Made by a program: the position numbers and the translations under genes. This document shows, piece by piece, positions 51,625-60,062 of a stretch of DNA of 64,000 nt (position 1 is the stretch's first letter; each line of letters begins with the position of its first letter). This stretch comes from QZKY01 sp963666295. GTDB lineage: Bacteria; Pseudomonadota; Gammaproteobacteria; Burkholderiales; Burkholderiaceae_D. The notes below the pieces were generated by a model that ran no database searches, had not been told where the DNA came from, and saw nothing but the letters and a program-made list of their open reading frames with translations. The stretch spans positions 1,612,001 through 1,676,000 of the forward strand of contig OY762707.1 in assembly GCA_963666295.1 (NCBI GenBank), read 5' to 3'.

Positions 51625-52233
51625 TCAGACGTTGCGCTGGTTGTGCACAATATCGACGAATTTCACGGCTTGCTGCTCCATGTCAATGATGAAGCCATCG
51701 ACTTGCGCACGGAAGTGGCGGTAGAAAATCAGTGCTGGCATTGCGATCAGCAAGCCAAAGCCGGTGTTGTACAGCGCAACCGAAATACCGTGCGCCAGTT
51801 GCGCCGGGTTGGTGCCCGCTGCGCTTTGTGAACCGAAGATTTCGATCATGCCGACAACCGTTCCGAACAAACCGAGCAAGGGGGCAAGCGTGGCGATGGT
51901 GCCGATGGTGGTCAGAAAGCGGCCAAGGTGATGCGCGACGGTTTGTCCGGCTTCTTCAATCGCTTCTTTCATGACGTCGCGCGGCGCATTGACATTGCGC
52001 AAGCCGGCCGCCAGTACGGCACCGAGTGGCGAGTTTTGTTCCAGATTGCCGATGAGCGTGGTATTGACCTTGCCGCTACGGTAAATCTGCACGACTTCAT
52101 TGAGCAGGGTACGCGGCAAAATGCGTTCGCGGCGAAGGTACAACAAGCGCTCAATAATGAGCGCCAGTCCGATGACGGACGCGATTAGCAAAAACCAGAT
52201 TGGCCATCCGGCAGCTTTTATGATGGCAAGCAA
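51625..52233 (-). CDS. exbB: ExbB/TolQ-family proton channel protein
   Basis: This 202-residue protein starts at a TTG with GGGAG upstream. It has three transmembrane helices, including 'TTIGTIATLAPLLGLFGTVV' and 'NTGFGLLIAMPALIFYRHF', the conserved MotA/TolQ/ExbB core. It pairs with the adjacent ExbD. The position before lpxK is common in Burkholderiales. Confidence 0.93.
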   Translation of the reverse strand: MLAIIKAAGWPIWFLLIASVIGLALIIERLLYLRRERILPRTLLNEVVQIYRSGKVNTTLIGNLEQNSPLGAVLAAGLRNVNAPRDVMKEAIEEAGQTVAHHLGRFLTTIGTIATLAPLLGLFGTVVGMIEIFGSQSAAGTNPAQLAHGISVALYNTGFGLLIAMPALIFYRHFRAQVDGFIIDMEQQAVKFVDIVHNQRNV

Positions 52234-52290
52234 ATTTAGTCTCCCGATAAAGCGATAAGTGTTGCGTCAATCATGAATGTGCCAAAAAAA

Positions 52291-53691
52291 TTAGCGTGAT
52301 TCAATCTCTTGGCGGATTCGTGCGATTTCAGCGCGGACTTGCTTGGGGGCCGTTCCGCCGACATGATCACGCGCAGCAACCGAACCTTCCAGCGTCAGGA
52401 CTTCGAAAACGTCTTCACCGATCAGTTGAGAAAACTGATTTAGTTCATCCAGTGCCAGGTCGGAAAGGTCACACGCACGCTCGGCGCAGGCACGCACCGC
52501 CAGGGCAACCACTTCATGCGCATCGCGGAATGGCAGCCCCTTTTTCACGAGATAGTCGGCCAGATCGGTGGCGGTGGCAAAGCCTTGCAAAGTCGCACTG
52601 CGCATGGCTTCCGGCCTGACGGTAATGCCCCCTACCATATCCACGAACAGACGCAGGGTGTCGGCTACCGTGTCAACGGTATCGAATAGCGGTTCCTTGT
52701 CTTCCTGATTGTCTTTGTTATAAGCCAGCGGCTGGCCTTTCATGATCGTGAGTAGGCCGATCAGATGGCCGTTGACACGCCCGGTCTTGCCGCGCGCCAC
52801 TTCCGGCACATCCGGATTTTTCTTTTGCGGCATGATGGACGACCCGGTACAGAACCGATCCGCAATGTCGATGAATCCGATGCGTGGACTCATCCAGATG
52901 ATCAGTTCTTCCGACAGGCGCGAGATGTGGGTCATGACCAACGCGGCGACTGCGCAAAACTCAATCGCAAAGTCGCGATCGGAAACGGCGTCCAGCGAGT
53001 TACGGCACAGCCCTTCAAAGCCTAGTGTTTTCGCGACGCGCTCACGGTCAATCGGAAAGGTAGTGCCAGCCAATGCCGCAGAGCCTAGCGGCAGGCGATT
53101 TACGCGTTTGCGACAGTCTGCCATGCGCTCTTCGTCGCGATTGAACATTTCTACATACGCCAGCAGGTGGTGGCCGAAGGTAACCGGCTGCGCAACTTGC
53201 AAATGAGTAAAGCCGGGCAGGATTGTGGCGGCATGGTCTTCTGCCAGGTTGACCAGTGCGAGGCGCAGATTGCGCAGCAGTACCATGATTTCATCAATGG
53301 CAGCGCGCAGATACAGCCGTACGTCTGTGGCAACTTGGTCGTTGCGTGAGCGTCCGGTGTGCAGACGTTTTCCGGCGTCGCCGACGATTTCGGTCAGGCG
53401 ACTTTCGATGTTCATGTGAACATCTTCGAGTTCGATCAGCCATTGAAACTGGTCGGAGGCAATTTCCTGGCGGATTTGCTGCATGCCGCGCTGGATGTCG
53501 GCAAAGTCGCTTTCACTGATGATGCCTTGCGCATGGAGCATATCGGCATGTGCCAGAGAGCCTGCGATGTCGAACTCGGCCAGGCGCTTGTCAAAGGACA
53601 CGGACGCGGTGTAACGCTGAACCAGTTGTGAGACCGGCTCGGAAAAACGTCCCGACCAGGTTTCGCCTTTCTTGGATGAATCTGCTGTCAT
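52291..53691 (-). CDS. argH: Argininosuccinate lyase
   Basis: This 466-residue fumarase-superfamily enzyme has 'WSGRFSEPVSQLVQRYTASV' at the N-terminus and the signature 'GSSIMPQKKNPDVPEVARGK' near residues 280-300. 'DVHMNIESRLTEIVGDAGKR' and 'HTGRSRNDQVATDVRLYLR' are the other conserved regions. It splits argininosuccinate into arginine and fumarate. It is monocistronic, as far as spacing shows. Confidence 0.97.
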   Translation of the reverse strand: MTADSSKKGETWSGRFSEPVSQLVQRYTASVSFDKRLAEFDIAGSLAHADMLHAQGIISESDFADIQRGMQQIRQEIASDQFQWLIELEDVHMNIESRLTEIVGDAGKRLHTGRSRNDQVATDVRLYLRAAIDEIMVLLRNLRLALVNLAEDHAATILPGFTHLQVAQPVTFGHHLLAYVEMFNRDEERMADCRKRVNRLPLGSAALAGTTFPIDRERVAKTLGFEGLCRNSLDAVSDRDFAIEFCAVAALVMTHISRLSEELIIWMSPRIGFIDIADRFCTGSSIMPQKKNPDVPEVARGKTGRVNGHLIGLLTIMKGQPLAYNKDNQEDKEPLFDTVDTVADTLRLFVDMVGGITVRPEAMRSATLQGFATATDLADYLVKKGLPFRDAHEVVALAVRACAERACDLSDLALDELNQFSQLIGEDVFEVLTLEGSVAARDHVGGTAPKQVRAEIARIRQEIESR

Positions 53692-53795
53692 AGTGGTTTG
53701 TTCCGGTGAATTATTGGATTATAGAACAAGCCCCCCTTGTTGCTAACTGATCGTGCCGTCGTTTTTGTTCATCAGTCAGTGGCGGCGAGTGTGGG

Positions 53796-54551
53796 TCAGG
53801 CGTGTTTCGTGATGACCAGTTTTTGATACAGCTCGCCGAAGTAGGTGGTCTTCTTGTCAATTGTATATTTGAGTCCTGCCGGAAAATAGGTCTCCAGTTC
53901 GTGGCGCCACATGTCGGTTGCAAATGGTTCAAACAGCAAAAAGACGAGGCGTTGGTACAGGCGAAGTGGGTGCCACCATTTCGGGTTGTGAAACTCAACC
54001 AGAATGACTTGTCCGCCTGGCTTGACGACCCGGAAGGCTTCCGCCAGCGCTTGGCGGCGTTCGGTTTCTGGCAATTCATGCGGCAGGAAGAACATCAGTG
54101 CGCGGTCATAACTGTTGTCCGGGCAGGTGAGCGCGGTGGCATCGCACTGTACCAGGGACAGTCGCTCGTCGGGCAGTTGCAATTTGCGGCTGACGTTGTC
54201 GAGCTGCACTTGCAAAACATCAATGATGTCCAGCGATGCTTTTTCACCCAGTTGTTGTTGCAGGCGCGGCGTGAGTTTGCCGTAAGCACAGGAAATTTGC
54301 AGCGTGCTGCCTGCTAGCGGTTTCGGGAATTCTTCCAGCACGGCATTGCCAAGACGGTCGTAATTGCCGAGCAGGATGAGGTCGATCAGAAAGTCGCGAT
54401 CCCAGAAGCGAACGGCAAGTGGGTGTTCGTAAGCCCACCAGTAAATCTTGTGCAGGTAATCTGGCGTCGAAAGGGGGGTGGATGCCGCAGTGATCTTGCC
54501 TGTTGTGTTATCGCAGGCGGCATCGTGGTATTTTTTATCTTGCTGGGTCAT
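53796..54551 (-). CDS. rquA: RquA-like rhodoquinone biosynthesis protein (SAM-binding fold)
   Basis: This 251-residue protein has the methyltransferase fold but with features I recall from RquA rather than UbiE. These are 'YLHKIYWWAYEHPLAVRFWD' near the N-terminus, a motif I reading 'LQISCAYGKLTPRL' instead of a Gly-rich loop, 'LMFFLPHELPETERRQALAE', 'GGQVILVEFHNPKWWHPLRL' and 'LFEPFATDMWRHELETYF'. RquA converts ubiquinone to rhodoquinone, used in fumarate reduction at low oxygen. It is divergent from ackA, which fits fermentative or low-oxygen metabolism. A generic class I methyltransferase is the alternative. Confidence 0.78.
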   Translation of the reverse strand: MTQQDKKYHDAACDNTTGKITAASTPLSTPDYLHKIYWWAYEHPLAVRFWDRDFLIDLILLGNYDRLGNAVLEEFPKPLAGSTLQISCAYGKLTPRLQQQLGEKASLDIIDVLQVQLDNVSRKLQLPDERLSLVQCDATALTCPDNSYDRALMFFLPHELPETERRQALAEAFRVVKPGGQVILVEFHNPKWWHPLRLYQRLVFLLFEPFATDMWRHELETYFPAGLKYTIDKKTTYFGELYQKLVITKHA

Positions 54552-54726
54552 CGCTTATGCTTGGATATCCGATTGATTGACACCCGTTAAAAAACTTCCG
54601 ATTCTACTCCCATTTATAGTAAATGCCGATGCATACGCGGTATATTGCTTTTTGTGACTGCGCCGGTCAGGCAATAATCGTGATGCGAACAGGATTGTGT
54701 GTTTAACGGGTTTTGGAGAGCGCGGA

Positions 54727-55977
54727 ATGGCGGAAGAGCGTGTGGCGAGTGAACCGGGGGGGAAATGCTTCGTTGTGGTCAACGCTGGCTCGTCGAGCTT
54801 CAAGTTTTCCGTGTTTATCGAAAGGCGCGGCGGACGGTTGGAGCGCCATGTCTTTGGAGAAGTTGAAACCGCTGCCAGCAAGCCACGTTTTTATGCCAGA
54901 AATCGTGACCAGAAGCGCATCGCGGAATGGTGCTGGGAAGAGGGTGCGTCGCTTGAAACGCTGTTGACTTGCATGATTGAATGGGTTGAACAGCAATTGT
55001 CTCCGCACAGACTGGTTGCCATCGGCCATCGCATGGTGCATGGCGGTCAGCATTACCACGATGCGGCACTGGTCACGGAAAAAACGCTTCCGATATTAAG
55101 GGCGCTGACGCCGTTTGCACCGTTGCATCAGCCGCGCGTACTGGCAGTGCTGGATATTTTGCTGGCGCGCTATCCTGACCTGATACAGGTCGCCTGTTTT
55201 GATACGGCTTTTCACGCGACCAATCCGCGCATTTCACAGTTGTACGGCTTGCCCGCCAGTTTGAGCGATCAGGGCCTGATTCGTTATGGCTTTCACGGCT
55301 CCTCCTACGAATACATCAGCGAGGAAATGAAATTGCTGGATCCCTGGGCGTCTTCGGGCAGTACCATCGTGGCGCATCTGGGTAGTGGTGCCAGTATGTG
55401 CGCGCTGGTAAACAGTAAAAGCGTCGCCAGTACGATGGGATTTTCGGCGCTGGACGGTTTGGTCATGGGAACGCGCTGCGGGACGCTTGATCCCGGGCTG
55501 ATCCTGTATCTTTTGCAGGAAAAGGGTATGACGCCGAAAGAGTTGGAGACGATGCTGTATCAGGAGTCAGGCTTGCTGGGGGTGTCGGGCGGCGTCAGTA
55601 GCGATGTCCGCGATTTGCTGGCAAGCGATGCGCCAGCTGCTCGGGAAGCGATTGAGTTGTTTGTGTATCGCGTGGTTCGCGAAATTGGCTCTCTGGCGGC
55701 TGCGGCTGGCGGGATGGATGCGCTGGTTTTTACCGCAGGCATTGGCGAGCATTCGCCGGAAATACGTGCTGCGATTTGTGCGCGGCTGGCGTGGATGGGC
55801 GTTGAACTGGATCAGGAAGCCAACCAGCTTGGCCGGTTGCGCATCAGTTCTTCCGAGAGTCAGGCAAGGGTGTGGATTATCCCGGCGAATGAAGAATTGG
55901 TGATTGCACGGCATACGGCACGCATGGCAGCTGGAGAGGAACTGCAATCGCTCAATTTGCGTGCCTGGCAGAATTAA
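54727..55977 (+). CDS. ackA: Acetate kinase
   Basis: The protein is 416 residues from the ATG at 54727, preceded by GGAGAG; the open frame adds ten residues. It has 'VVNAGSSSFKFSVF' (ATP-binding), 'AIGHRMVHGGQHY', 'CFDTAFHATNPRISQLYGLP' and 'VAHLGSGASMCALVNSKSVA', then 'DGLVMGTRCGTLDPG' and 'VFTAGIGEHSPEIR'. It interconverts acetate plus ATP and acetyl phosphate. It is slightly longer than E. coli AckA (400). Propionate kinase activity is possible. Confidence 0.94.
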   Translation: MAEERVASEPGGKCFVVVNAGSSSFKFSVFIERRGGRLERHVFGEVETAASKPRFYARNRDQKRIAEWCWEEGASLETLLTCMIEWVEQQLSPHRLVAIGHRMVHGGQHYHDAALVTEKTLPILRALTPFAPLHQPRVLAVLDILLARYPDLIQVACFDTAFHATNPRISQLYGLPASLSDQGLIRYGFHGSSYEYISEEMKLLDPWASSGSTIVAHLGSGASMCALVNSKSVASTMGFSALDGLVMGTRCGTLDPGLILYLLQEKGMTPKELETMLYQESGLLGVSGGVSSDVRDLLASDAPAAREAIELFVYRVVREIGSLAAAAGGMDALVFTAGIGEHSPEIRAAICARLAWMGVELDQEANQLGRLRISSSESQARVWIIPANEELVIARHTARMAAGEELQSLNLRAWQN

Positions 55978-56078
55978 GGAAACGCCAAATAAGCAGCTCG
56001 CGCGATGCGGGTTTCCTTGTTTGTCTCAAAGAGCGGTTTGCCGTCTCGGCGCTTTGATATTGGCCGTGCGCCTGTTTG

Positions 56079-57104
56079 TTAGGTGAGCAGTTCTTCCAGG
56101 GGCCAGCGAGGACGAACGCTAAACGCGTAATTGTATTCTGCTGTTCGTGGATTTTGTTGCAGGCGCATTGCGCCAGTGTATGCAATCATCGCGCCATTAT
56201 CGGTGCAGAATTCAATCTCTGGGTAGAACACGCGAAAACGCTGTTTGCTTGCCGCTTCGTTCAGCGCGGCACGTAATTGTCGGTTGGCACCGACGCCGCC
56301 CGCGACAACCAGTCTGCGCAAGCCCGTTTCTTTCAAGGCGGCGCGACATTTGCTTACTAGTACCTCAACCATGGCATCGACAAAACCACGTGCAATATCG
56401 GCCTTGCGTTCCTCGCTCAGTTTGCCCTCCTGTTTCTTGACGACGGTCAGTACCGCAGTTTTCAGGCCGGAAAAGCTGAAATTCAGATTTTTGGAGTGCA
56501 GCATGGGGCGTGGCAAAGAGCACGTGCCTGAGGTGCCAGATTCGGCCAGCCGTGAAATTTCGGGGCCACCCGGATAGCCTAGTCCGAGCAGCTTGGCAGA
56601 CTTGTCGAAGGCTTCTCCTGCAGCATCGTCCAGTGTTTCGCCAAGCAAGGTGTATTGTCCGATGCCGTCGACGCGGATGAGTTGCGTATGCCCGCCGGAG
56701 ACCAGCAGGGCAACAAAGGGGAAATGTGGCGTTGGCGTAGAAAGTAAAGGGGAAAGTAAATGCGCTTCAAGGTGGTGGACACCGATGACAGGCTTGTTTA
56801 GCGCCATGCCCAAACTGCACCCGAGTGCTGCACCGACTAGCAAGGCACCGGATAGTCCCGGGCCTTTGGTGTAGGCGATGGCATCAATTTCGGATGCATG
56901 CATGCTGGCTTCGGCAAGCGCATTTTCAAGCAACGGCACGGCGCGCCGGATATGATCGCGTGATGCCAGTTCCGGCACGACACCGCCGTATGCGGCATGC
57001 AGTGCGACTTGCGAGTGCAGCGTGTGCGCACGCAGCCCCCTTTCGGTGTCATACAAAGCGAAGCCGGTTTCGTCGCAAGAGGATTCAATGCCAAGGACAA
57101 TCAT
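56079..57104 (-). CDS. tsaD: tRNA N6-adenosine threonylcarbamoyltransferase TsaD
   Basis: The protein is 341 residues from the ATG at 57104 ('MIVLGIESSCDETGFALYD'). The open frame starts earlier, at 57152, but that would overlap the tRNA-Lys promoter and adds residues not seen in the family. It has the metal-binding 'HHLEAH' (110-115), 'LLVSGGHTQLIRVDGIGQY' and 'VVAGGVGANRQLRAAL'. It transfers the threonylcarbamoyl group to A37 of tRNAs reading ANN codons. Confidence 0.96.
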   Translation of the reverse strand: MIVLGIESSCDETGFALYDTERGLRAHTLHSQVALHAAYGGVVPELASRDHIRRAVPLLENALAEASMHASEIDAIAYTKGPGLSGALLVGAALGCSLGMALNKPVIGVHHLEAHLLSPLLSTPTPHFPFVALLVSGGHTQLIRVDGIGQYTLLGETLDDAAGEAFDKSAKLLGLGYPGGPEISRLAESGTSGTCSLPRPMLHSKNLNFSFSGLKTAVLTVVKKQEGKLSEERKADIARGFVDAMVEVLVSKCRAALKETGLRRLVVAGGVGANRQLRAALNEAASKQRFRVFYPEIEFCTDNGAMIAYTGAMRLQQNPRTAEYNYAFSVRPRWPLEELLT

Positions 57105-57137
57105 GTGAAAAAGGTCTGCGTTATATGTATAAGTCGT

Positions 57138-57167
57138 TTGACAGCCGGACAAGGCCTAAAATATAAT
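57138..57167 (+). promoter_or_regulatory. Sigma-70 promoter of tRNA-Lys
   Basis: A perfect TTGACA (57138-57143) and a perfect TATAAT (57162-57167) are separated by 18 bp. The -10 ends 11 bp before the tRNA 5' end. Confidence 0.8.
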
Positions 57168-57178
57168 AGCGGTCTTTC

Positions 57179-57254
57179 GGGTCGTTAGCTCAGTTGGTAG
57201 AGCAGTGGACTTTTAATCCATTGGTCGTAGGTTCGAGCCCTACACGGCCTACCA
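57179..57254 (+). tRNA. tRNA-Lys (UUU anticodon)
   Basis: This 76-nt cloverleaf has a D arm GCTCAGTTGGTAGAGC, an anticodon stem-loop TGGACTTTTAATCCA (anticodon TTT), a T arm with GTTCGAGCC and an encoded CCA. The acceptor arms GGGTCGT and ACGGCCT pair with G1-U72 and U4-G69 wobbles, so the top of the acceptor stem is unusual. A strong promoter lies just upstream and a terminator downstream. Confidence 0.95.
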
Positions 57255-57265
57255 AAAAAATTATA

Positions 57266-57299
57266 AAAAAGGCTTTCCATAGGGAAGCCTTTTTTTTTG
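57266..57299 (+). terminator. Terminator after tRNA-Lys
   Basis: AAGGCTTTCC, a short ATA loop and GGGAAGCCTT form a stem with one mismatch, followed by a run of T residues. Confidence 0.85.
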
Positions 57300-57364
57300 A
57301 GTCGATTGTGTACAATAATTTCATATTGTTGCGGGTTGATCGCCTTGTGACGAGGGGAACTTAA

Positions 57365-57493
57365 ATGAAAAAAGGCATACATGTAGGCGTGCTTATCAAC
57401 AAAGTGCTCAATTTCATTTTTCTGAGCGCTTTTGTTATTTGCTTGCTGGCAGCAGGGTATTACTTCTTTATCGCCCCATTATTGGGTCAATAA
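57365..57493 (+). CDS. Small single-span membrane protein (42 residues)
   Basis: This short frame is preceded by GAGGGG 7-12 bases before the ATG. The product starts 'MKKGIHVGVLINKVLNFIFL' and continues into one long hydrophobic helix ('FIFLSAFVICLLAAGYYFFI') with a short 'APLLGQ' tail. A basic N-terminus suggests Nin orientation. It lies between tRNA-Lys and the convergent panC, ending 10 bp before the panC stop. I do not recognise it and no function is assigned. The ribosome-binding site and membrane-like composition argue that it is real. Confidence 0.55.
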   Translation: MKKGIHVGVLINKVLNFIFLSAFVICLLAAGYYFFIAPLLGQ

Positions 57494-57502
57494 TCAGCCT
57501 GT

Positions 57503-58342
57503 TTAAATCTCGAGGTTGTCGATCAGCCTCGTCTCTCCAAGTCGAGACGCTGCCAGGACAACCAGTGGCGTATTGTTCAGGATGTCGTCCGCGTCAGGTG
57601 CGAGCAGGTCGGACTGTTTGCGCACAGAGATGTAGTCTGTATTCCATTGGCGCTGATTCAGTTTTTCCGTAGCCTTTCTTTCCAGTGCATCAATGTTGCG
57701 TTTCCCGGAGCGCACTTCGTCTGCGATTTCGTTGAGCGTTTGAAATAATGTTGGTGCTTCTTTGCGCTCTTCCTGTGACAGGTACGCATTGCGGGATGAC
57801 AATGCCAGCCCGTCTTCGGCGCGCACGGTTTCTGCAGCAATGATTTGATTTGGCAGCGAAAGTTGGAGGCACATTTTGCGTACGATCATTAATTGCTGAT
57901 AATCCTTTTTGCCAAAAATGGATACGCTTGGTTGCACACAGGACATCAGTTTTAGCACGATGGTGCAGACGCCATTGAAAAAACCAGGCCGGAATTCGCC
58001 TTCCAGAATGCCGCCGAGGTCTTCTGGTGGCTGAATGCGGAATTCTTGCGGTTCCGGGTAAATATCTTTTTCAGACGGCGCAAACAGGACATAAACGCCT
58101 TCTTTTTCCAGTTTTTTCGCGTCTCTTTCAAGCGTGCGCGGATATTCGTCAAAGTCTTCGTTGGGACCGAATTGCAGACGGTTGACGAAAATGGATGCCA
58201 CAACGGGGTCGCCGTGTTTTTTTGCAAGCCGCATCAAGGACAGGTGGCCTTCGTGCAGGTTGCCCATGGTCGGGACGAAGGCGGTGCGCAATTGCCCGCT
58301 CAACTGTTGGCGTAATTCCGTGATGTCGGTGATGATTTTCAT
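57503..58342 (-). CDS. panC: Pantothenate synthetase
   Basis: This 279-residue enzyme has the nucleotidyl-transferase HIGH-type motif 'VPTMGNLHEGHLSLM' (H30, H33), 'FGKKDYQQLMIVRKM' and 'DGLALSSRNAYLSQEER'. It joins pantoate and beta-alanine with ATP to make pantothenate, the precursor of CoA. It lies downstream of scpA on the same strand. Confidence 0.96.
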   Translation of the reverse strand: MKIITDITELRQQLSGQLRTAFVPTMGNLHEGHLSLMRLAKKHGDPVVASIFVNRLQFGPNEDFDEYPRTLERDAKKLEKEGVYVLFAPSEKDIYPEPQEFRIQPPEDLGGILEGEFRPGFFNGVCTIVLKLMSCVQPSVSIFGKKDYQQLMIVRKMCLQLSLPNQIIAAETVRAEDGLALSSRNAYLSQEERKEAPTLFQTLNEIADEVRSGKRNIDALERKATEKLNQRQWNTDYISVRKQSDLLAPDADDILNNTPLVVLAASRLGETRLIDNLEI

Positions 58343-58399
58343 GTCTGCACTCGTTATTTTGAAACAGAAAGCCGCTTATTGTACAAAGTTTCTGAAAGG

Positions 58400-59302
58400 T
58401 CAGGCGGGTTCAGAAGCCAATCGCACATAAATCGGTGCCAAAGATTCAATTTGCGTGAGCTCAATCTGGCTGTCTTTAGCCAGTTCGAGTAGGGCGATGA
58501 AGTTGACGATCAGCACGGATGCGGGGGCATGCGGGTCGAACAGCTCCGAGAATTCGATGAATTGCGCATTTTGCAATTGGCGCAAAATGGATGACATGTG
58601 TTCACGTACCGATAGCGCTTCGCGTGTAATCGTATGGCGTGCATTCAGTTGCGCGCGCCGAAGCAGGCCTTCGAGCGCGAGCGACAGATCGCTCAGGTCA
58701 ATCTCAGGCCAGTTCGGGCTGTCGTTTTGTGTGGTTGTGATTTGTGCGCGCACAAAGTCGCGCCCGAGTTGCGGAATGGCGTCAATGCTTTGTGCCGCCA
58801 GCTTGATCTGTTCATACTCAAGCAATCGTCGCACGAGTTCGGCACGCGGGTCTTCCGGCTCTTCATCCGGGTTTGATTTGCGTTGCGGCAGCAGCATGCG
58901 TGACTTGATTTCAATGAGCATGGCAGCCATCAGCAGATATTCGGCGGCCAGTTCCAGATTGCGCTCCCGGATTTGTTCAATGTAAATCAGATACTGCTTG
59001 GTCACTTCCGCCATCGGGATGTCGAGAATATTGAAGTGCTGTCTGCGAATCAGGTATAGCAGCAGGTCAAGCGGCCCCTCAAAGGCTTCGAGGAAAACTT
59101 CCAGTGCTTCAGGTGGAATATAGAGGTCTGTTGGAAGTTGGAAAAGCGGTTCGCCATACAGTTTTGCGTAGGCAACGCCATCGATAACATTCGGTGTCGG
59201 GTCTGAGGAGGCGGTCGGTGCAAAGGACTCTATTTCCAGTTGCGAGGCGGATTCGCTCAGGGTATGCGTGTCATTGGAAGGCATAGGCTTTTCGCTTGAC
59301 AT
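58400..59302 (-). CDS. scpA: Segregation and condensation protein A
   Basis: From the ATG at 59302 the protein is 300 residues; an ATG at 59284 (294 residues) and a TTG at 59332 are alternatives. The kleisin-family N-terminus reads 'FEGPLDLLLYLIRRQHFNIL' and 'MAEVTKQYLIYIEQ', followed by 'LLMAAMLIEIKSRMLLP' and a C-terminal winged helix. ScpA bridges SMC heads with ScpB for chromosome segregation. Its 5' end overlaps the DUF3460 gene by up to 32 bases. Confidence 0.92.
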   Translation of the reverse strand: MSSEKPMPSNDTHTLSESASQLEIESFAPTASSDPTPNVIDGVAYAKLYGEPLFQLPTDLYIPPEALEVFLEAFEGPLDLLLYLIRRQHFNILDIPMAEVTKQYLIYIEQIRERNLELAAEYLLMAAMLIEIKSRMLLPQRKSNPDEEPEDPRAELVRRLLEYEQIKLAAQSIDAIPQLGRDFVRAQITTTQNDSPNWPEIDLSDLSLALEGLLRRAQLNARHTITREALSVREHMSSILRQLQNAQFIEFSELFDPHAPASVLIVNFIALLELAKDSQIELTQIESLAPIYVRLASEPA

Positions 59303-59474
59303 CTGATGCACGGTGACGCCGTATTTCCTCAAGGTCTATGGGCGTTTTATCCCATAGCAGGGCGCGACCCGCTTGCTGCTGCAATGTTAGCTCAGGGTGC
59401 TCGCTTTTTAGTTGCTTCAGGAATCCAGTAAATTCGGACTCGTATGAAAACGATAGTTTGAGGAAGCGCATCAT
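59271..59474 (-). CDS. DUF3460 family protein
   Basis: This 67-residue protein contains 'SYESEFTGFLKQLKSEHPEL' and 'QQAGRALLWDKTPIDLEEIR', the DUF3460 family found mainly in Betaproteobacteria. Function is unknown. It usually lies just before scpA, as here. The first eight residues may be extra, as many relatives begin near 'YESEF'. Confidence 0.85.
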   Translation of the reverse strand: MMRFLKLSFSYESEFTGFLKQLKSEHPELTLQQQAGRALLWDKTPIDLEEIRRHRASDVKRKAYAFQ

Positions 59475-59502
59475 TTTTGACAGGGGCTTTTTCCGATTGC
59501 TG

Positions 59503-60006
59503 TCAGAAAAGGCGGCGCATCATGACAAGCGCTGTTTCCTGACGGTCATATTGATCCAGATATTCCACTTCCGGTGCCAACTCAAAACCAAGCGATGCAT
59601 AAAAGTCCAGCATGCGCGTTTGTTCGGGGCGGATGCCTAATAGCAATTCTTCAACATCTGACGACAGCGCGAGGTGGATGATTGCTTCCAGTAAGTGTTG
59701 CGACAAGTCATGGCCGCGATAATCTGGCAAGATGCTGATGTGCCGGATTTCCCAGCAATCGAGCCGATCATCTGTGCGTAGCCAGCGCACAGCGCCGCAG
59801 GGAACGTCATTGACTGTCAGGATAAAACCGCCGCCCCGATGCAGGTCCGAGAGCACCATTTCGGCAGTTTCTTTGTGATTATTGGGGGAGGTTAAGGCTT
59901 GATTGGCGGATGAGACGCGCGTCAGGTCGGCGATCAGCTCGGCGTCTTCAAAGCGCGCTTCCCGCACGATGATGTTTTTTATGTCCGATTCTATGTCGCT
60001 GCTCAT
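59503..60006 (-). CDS. GNAT-family N-acetyltransferase
   Basis: This 167-residue protein has the GNAT fold: 'VREARFEDAELIADLTRVSS', the acetyl-CoA-binding 'HISILPDYRGHDLSQHLLEA' (the R/Q-x-x-G-x-G/A region is degenerate: YRGHDL) and 'MLDFYASLGFELAPE'. The acceptor substrate is unknown. It lies between metG and the DUF3460 gene on the same strand. Confidence 0.88.
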   Translation of the reverse strand: MSSDIESDIKNIIVREARFEDAELIADLTRVSSANQALTSPNNHKETAEMVLSDLHRGGGFILTVNDVPCGAVRWLRTDDRLDCWEIRHISILPDYRGHDLSQHLLEAIIHLALSSDVEELLLGIRPEQTRMLDFYASLGFELAPEVEYLDQYDRQETALVMMRRLF

Positions 60007-60062
60007 AAGGAGCCTACGTTGAAAAAGACTTGGGTGCGGGGGGATTCTAACATGGCGACGTC

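Noticed and set aside
57185..57382. Minus-strand frame across tRNA-Lys
   Set aside because: It is the antisense of the tRNA and its terminator, with no sign of coding.
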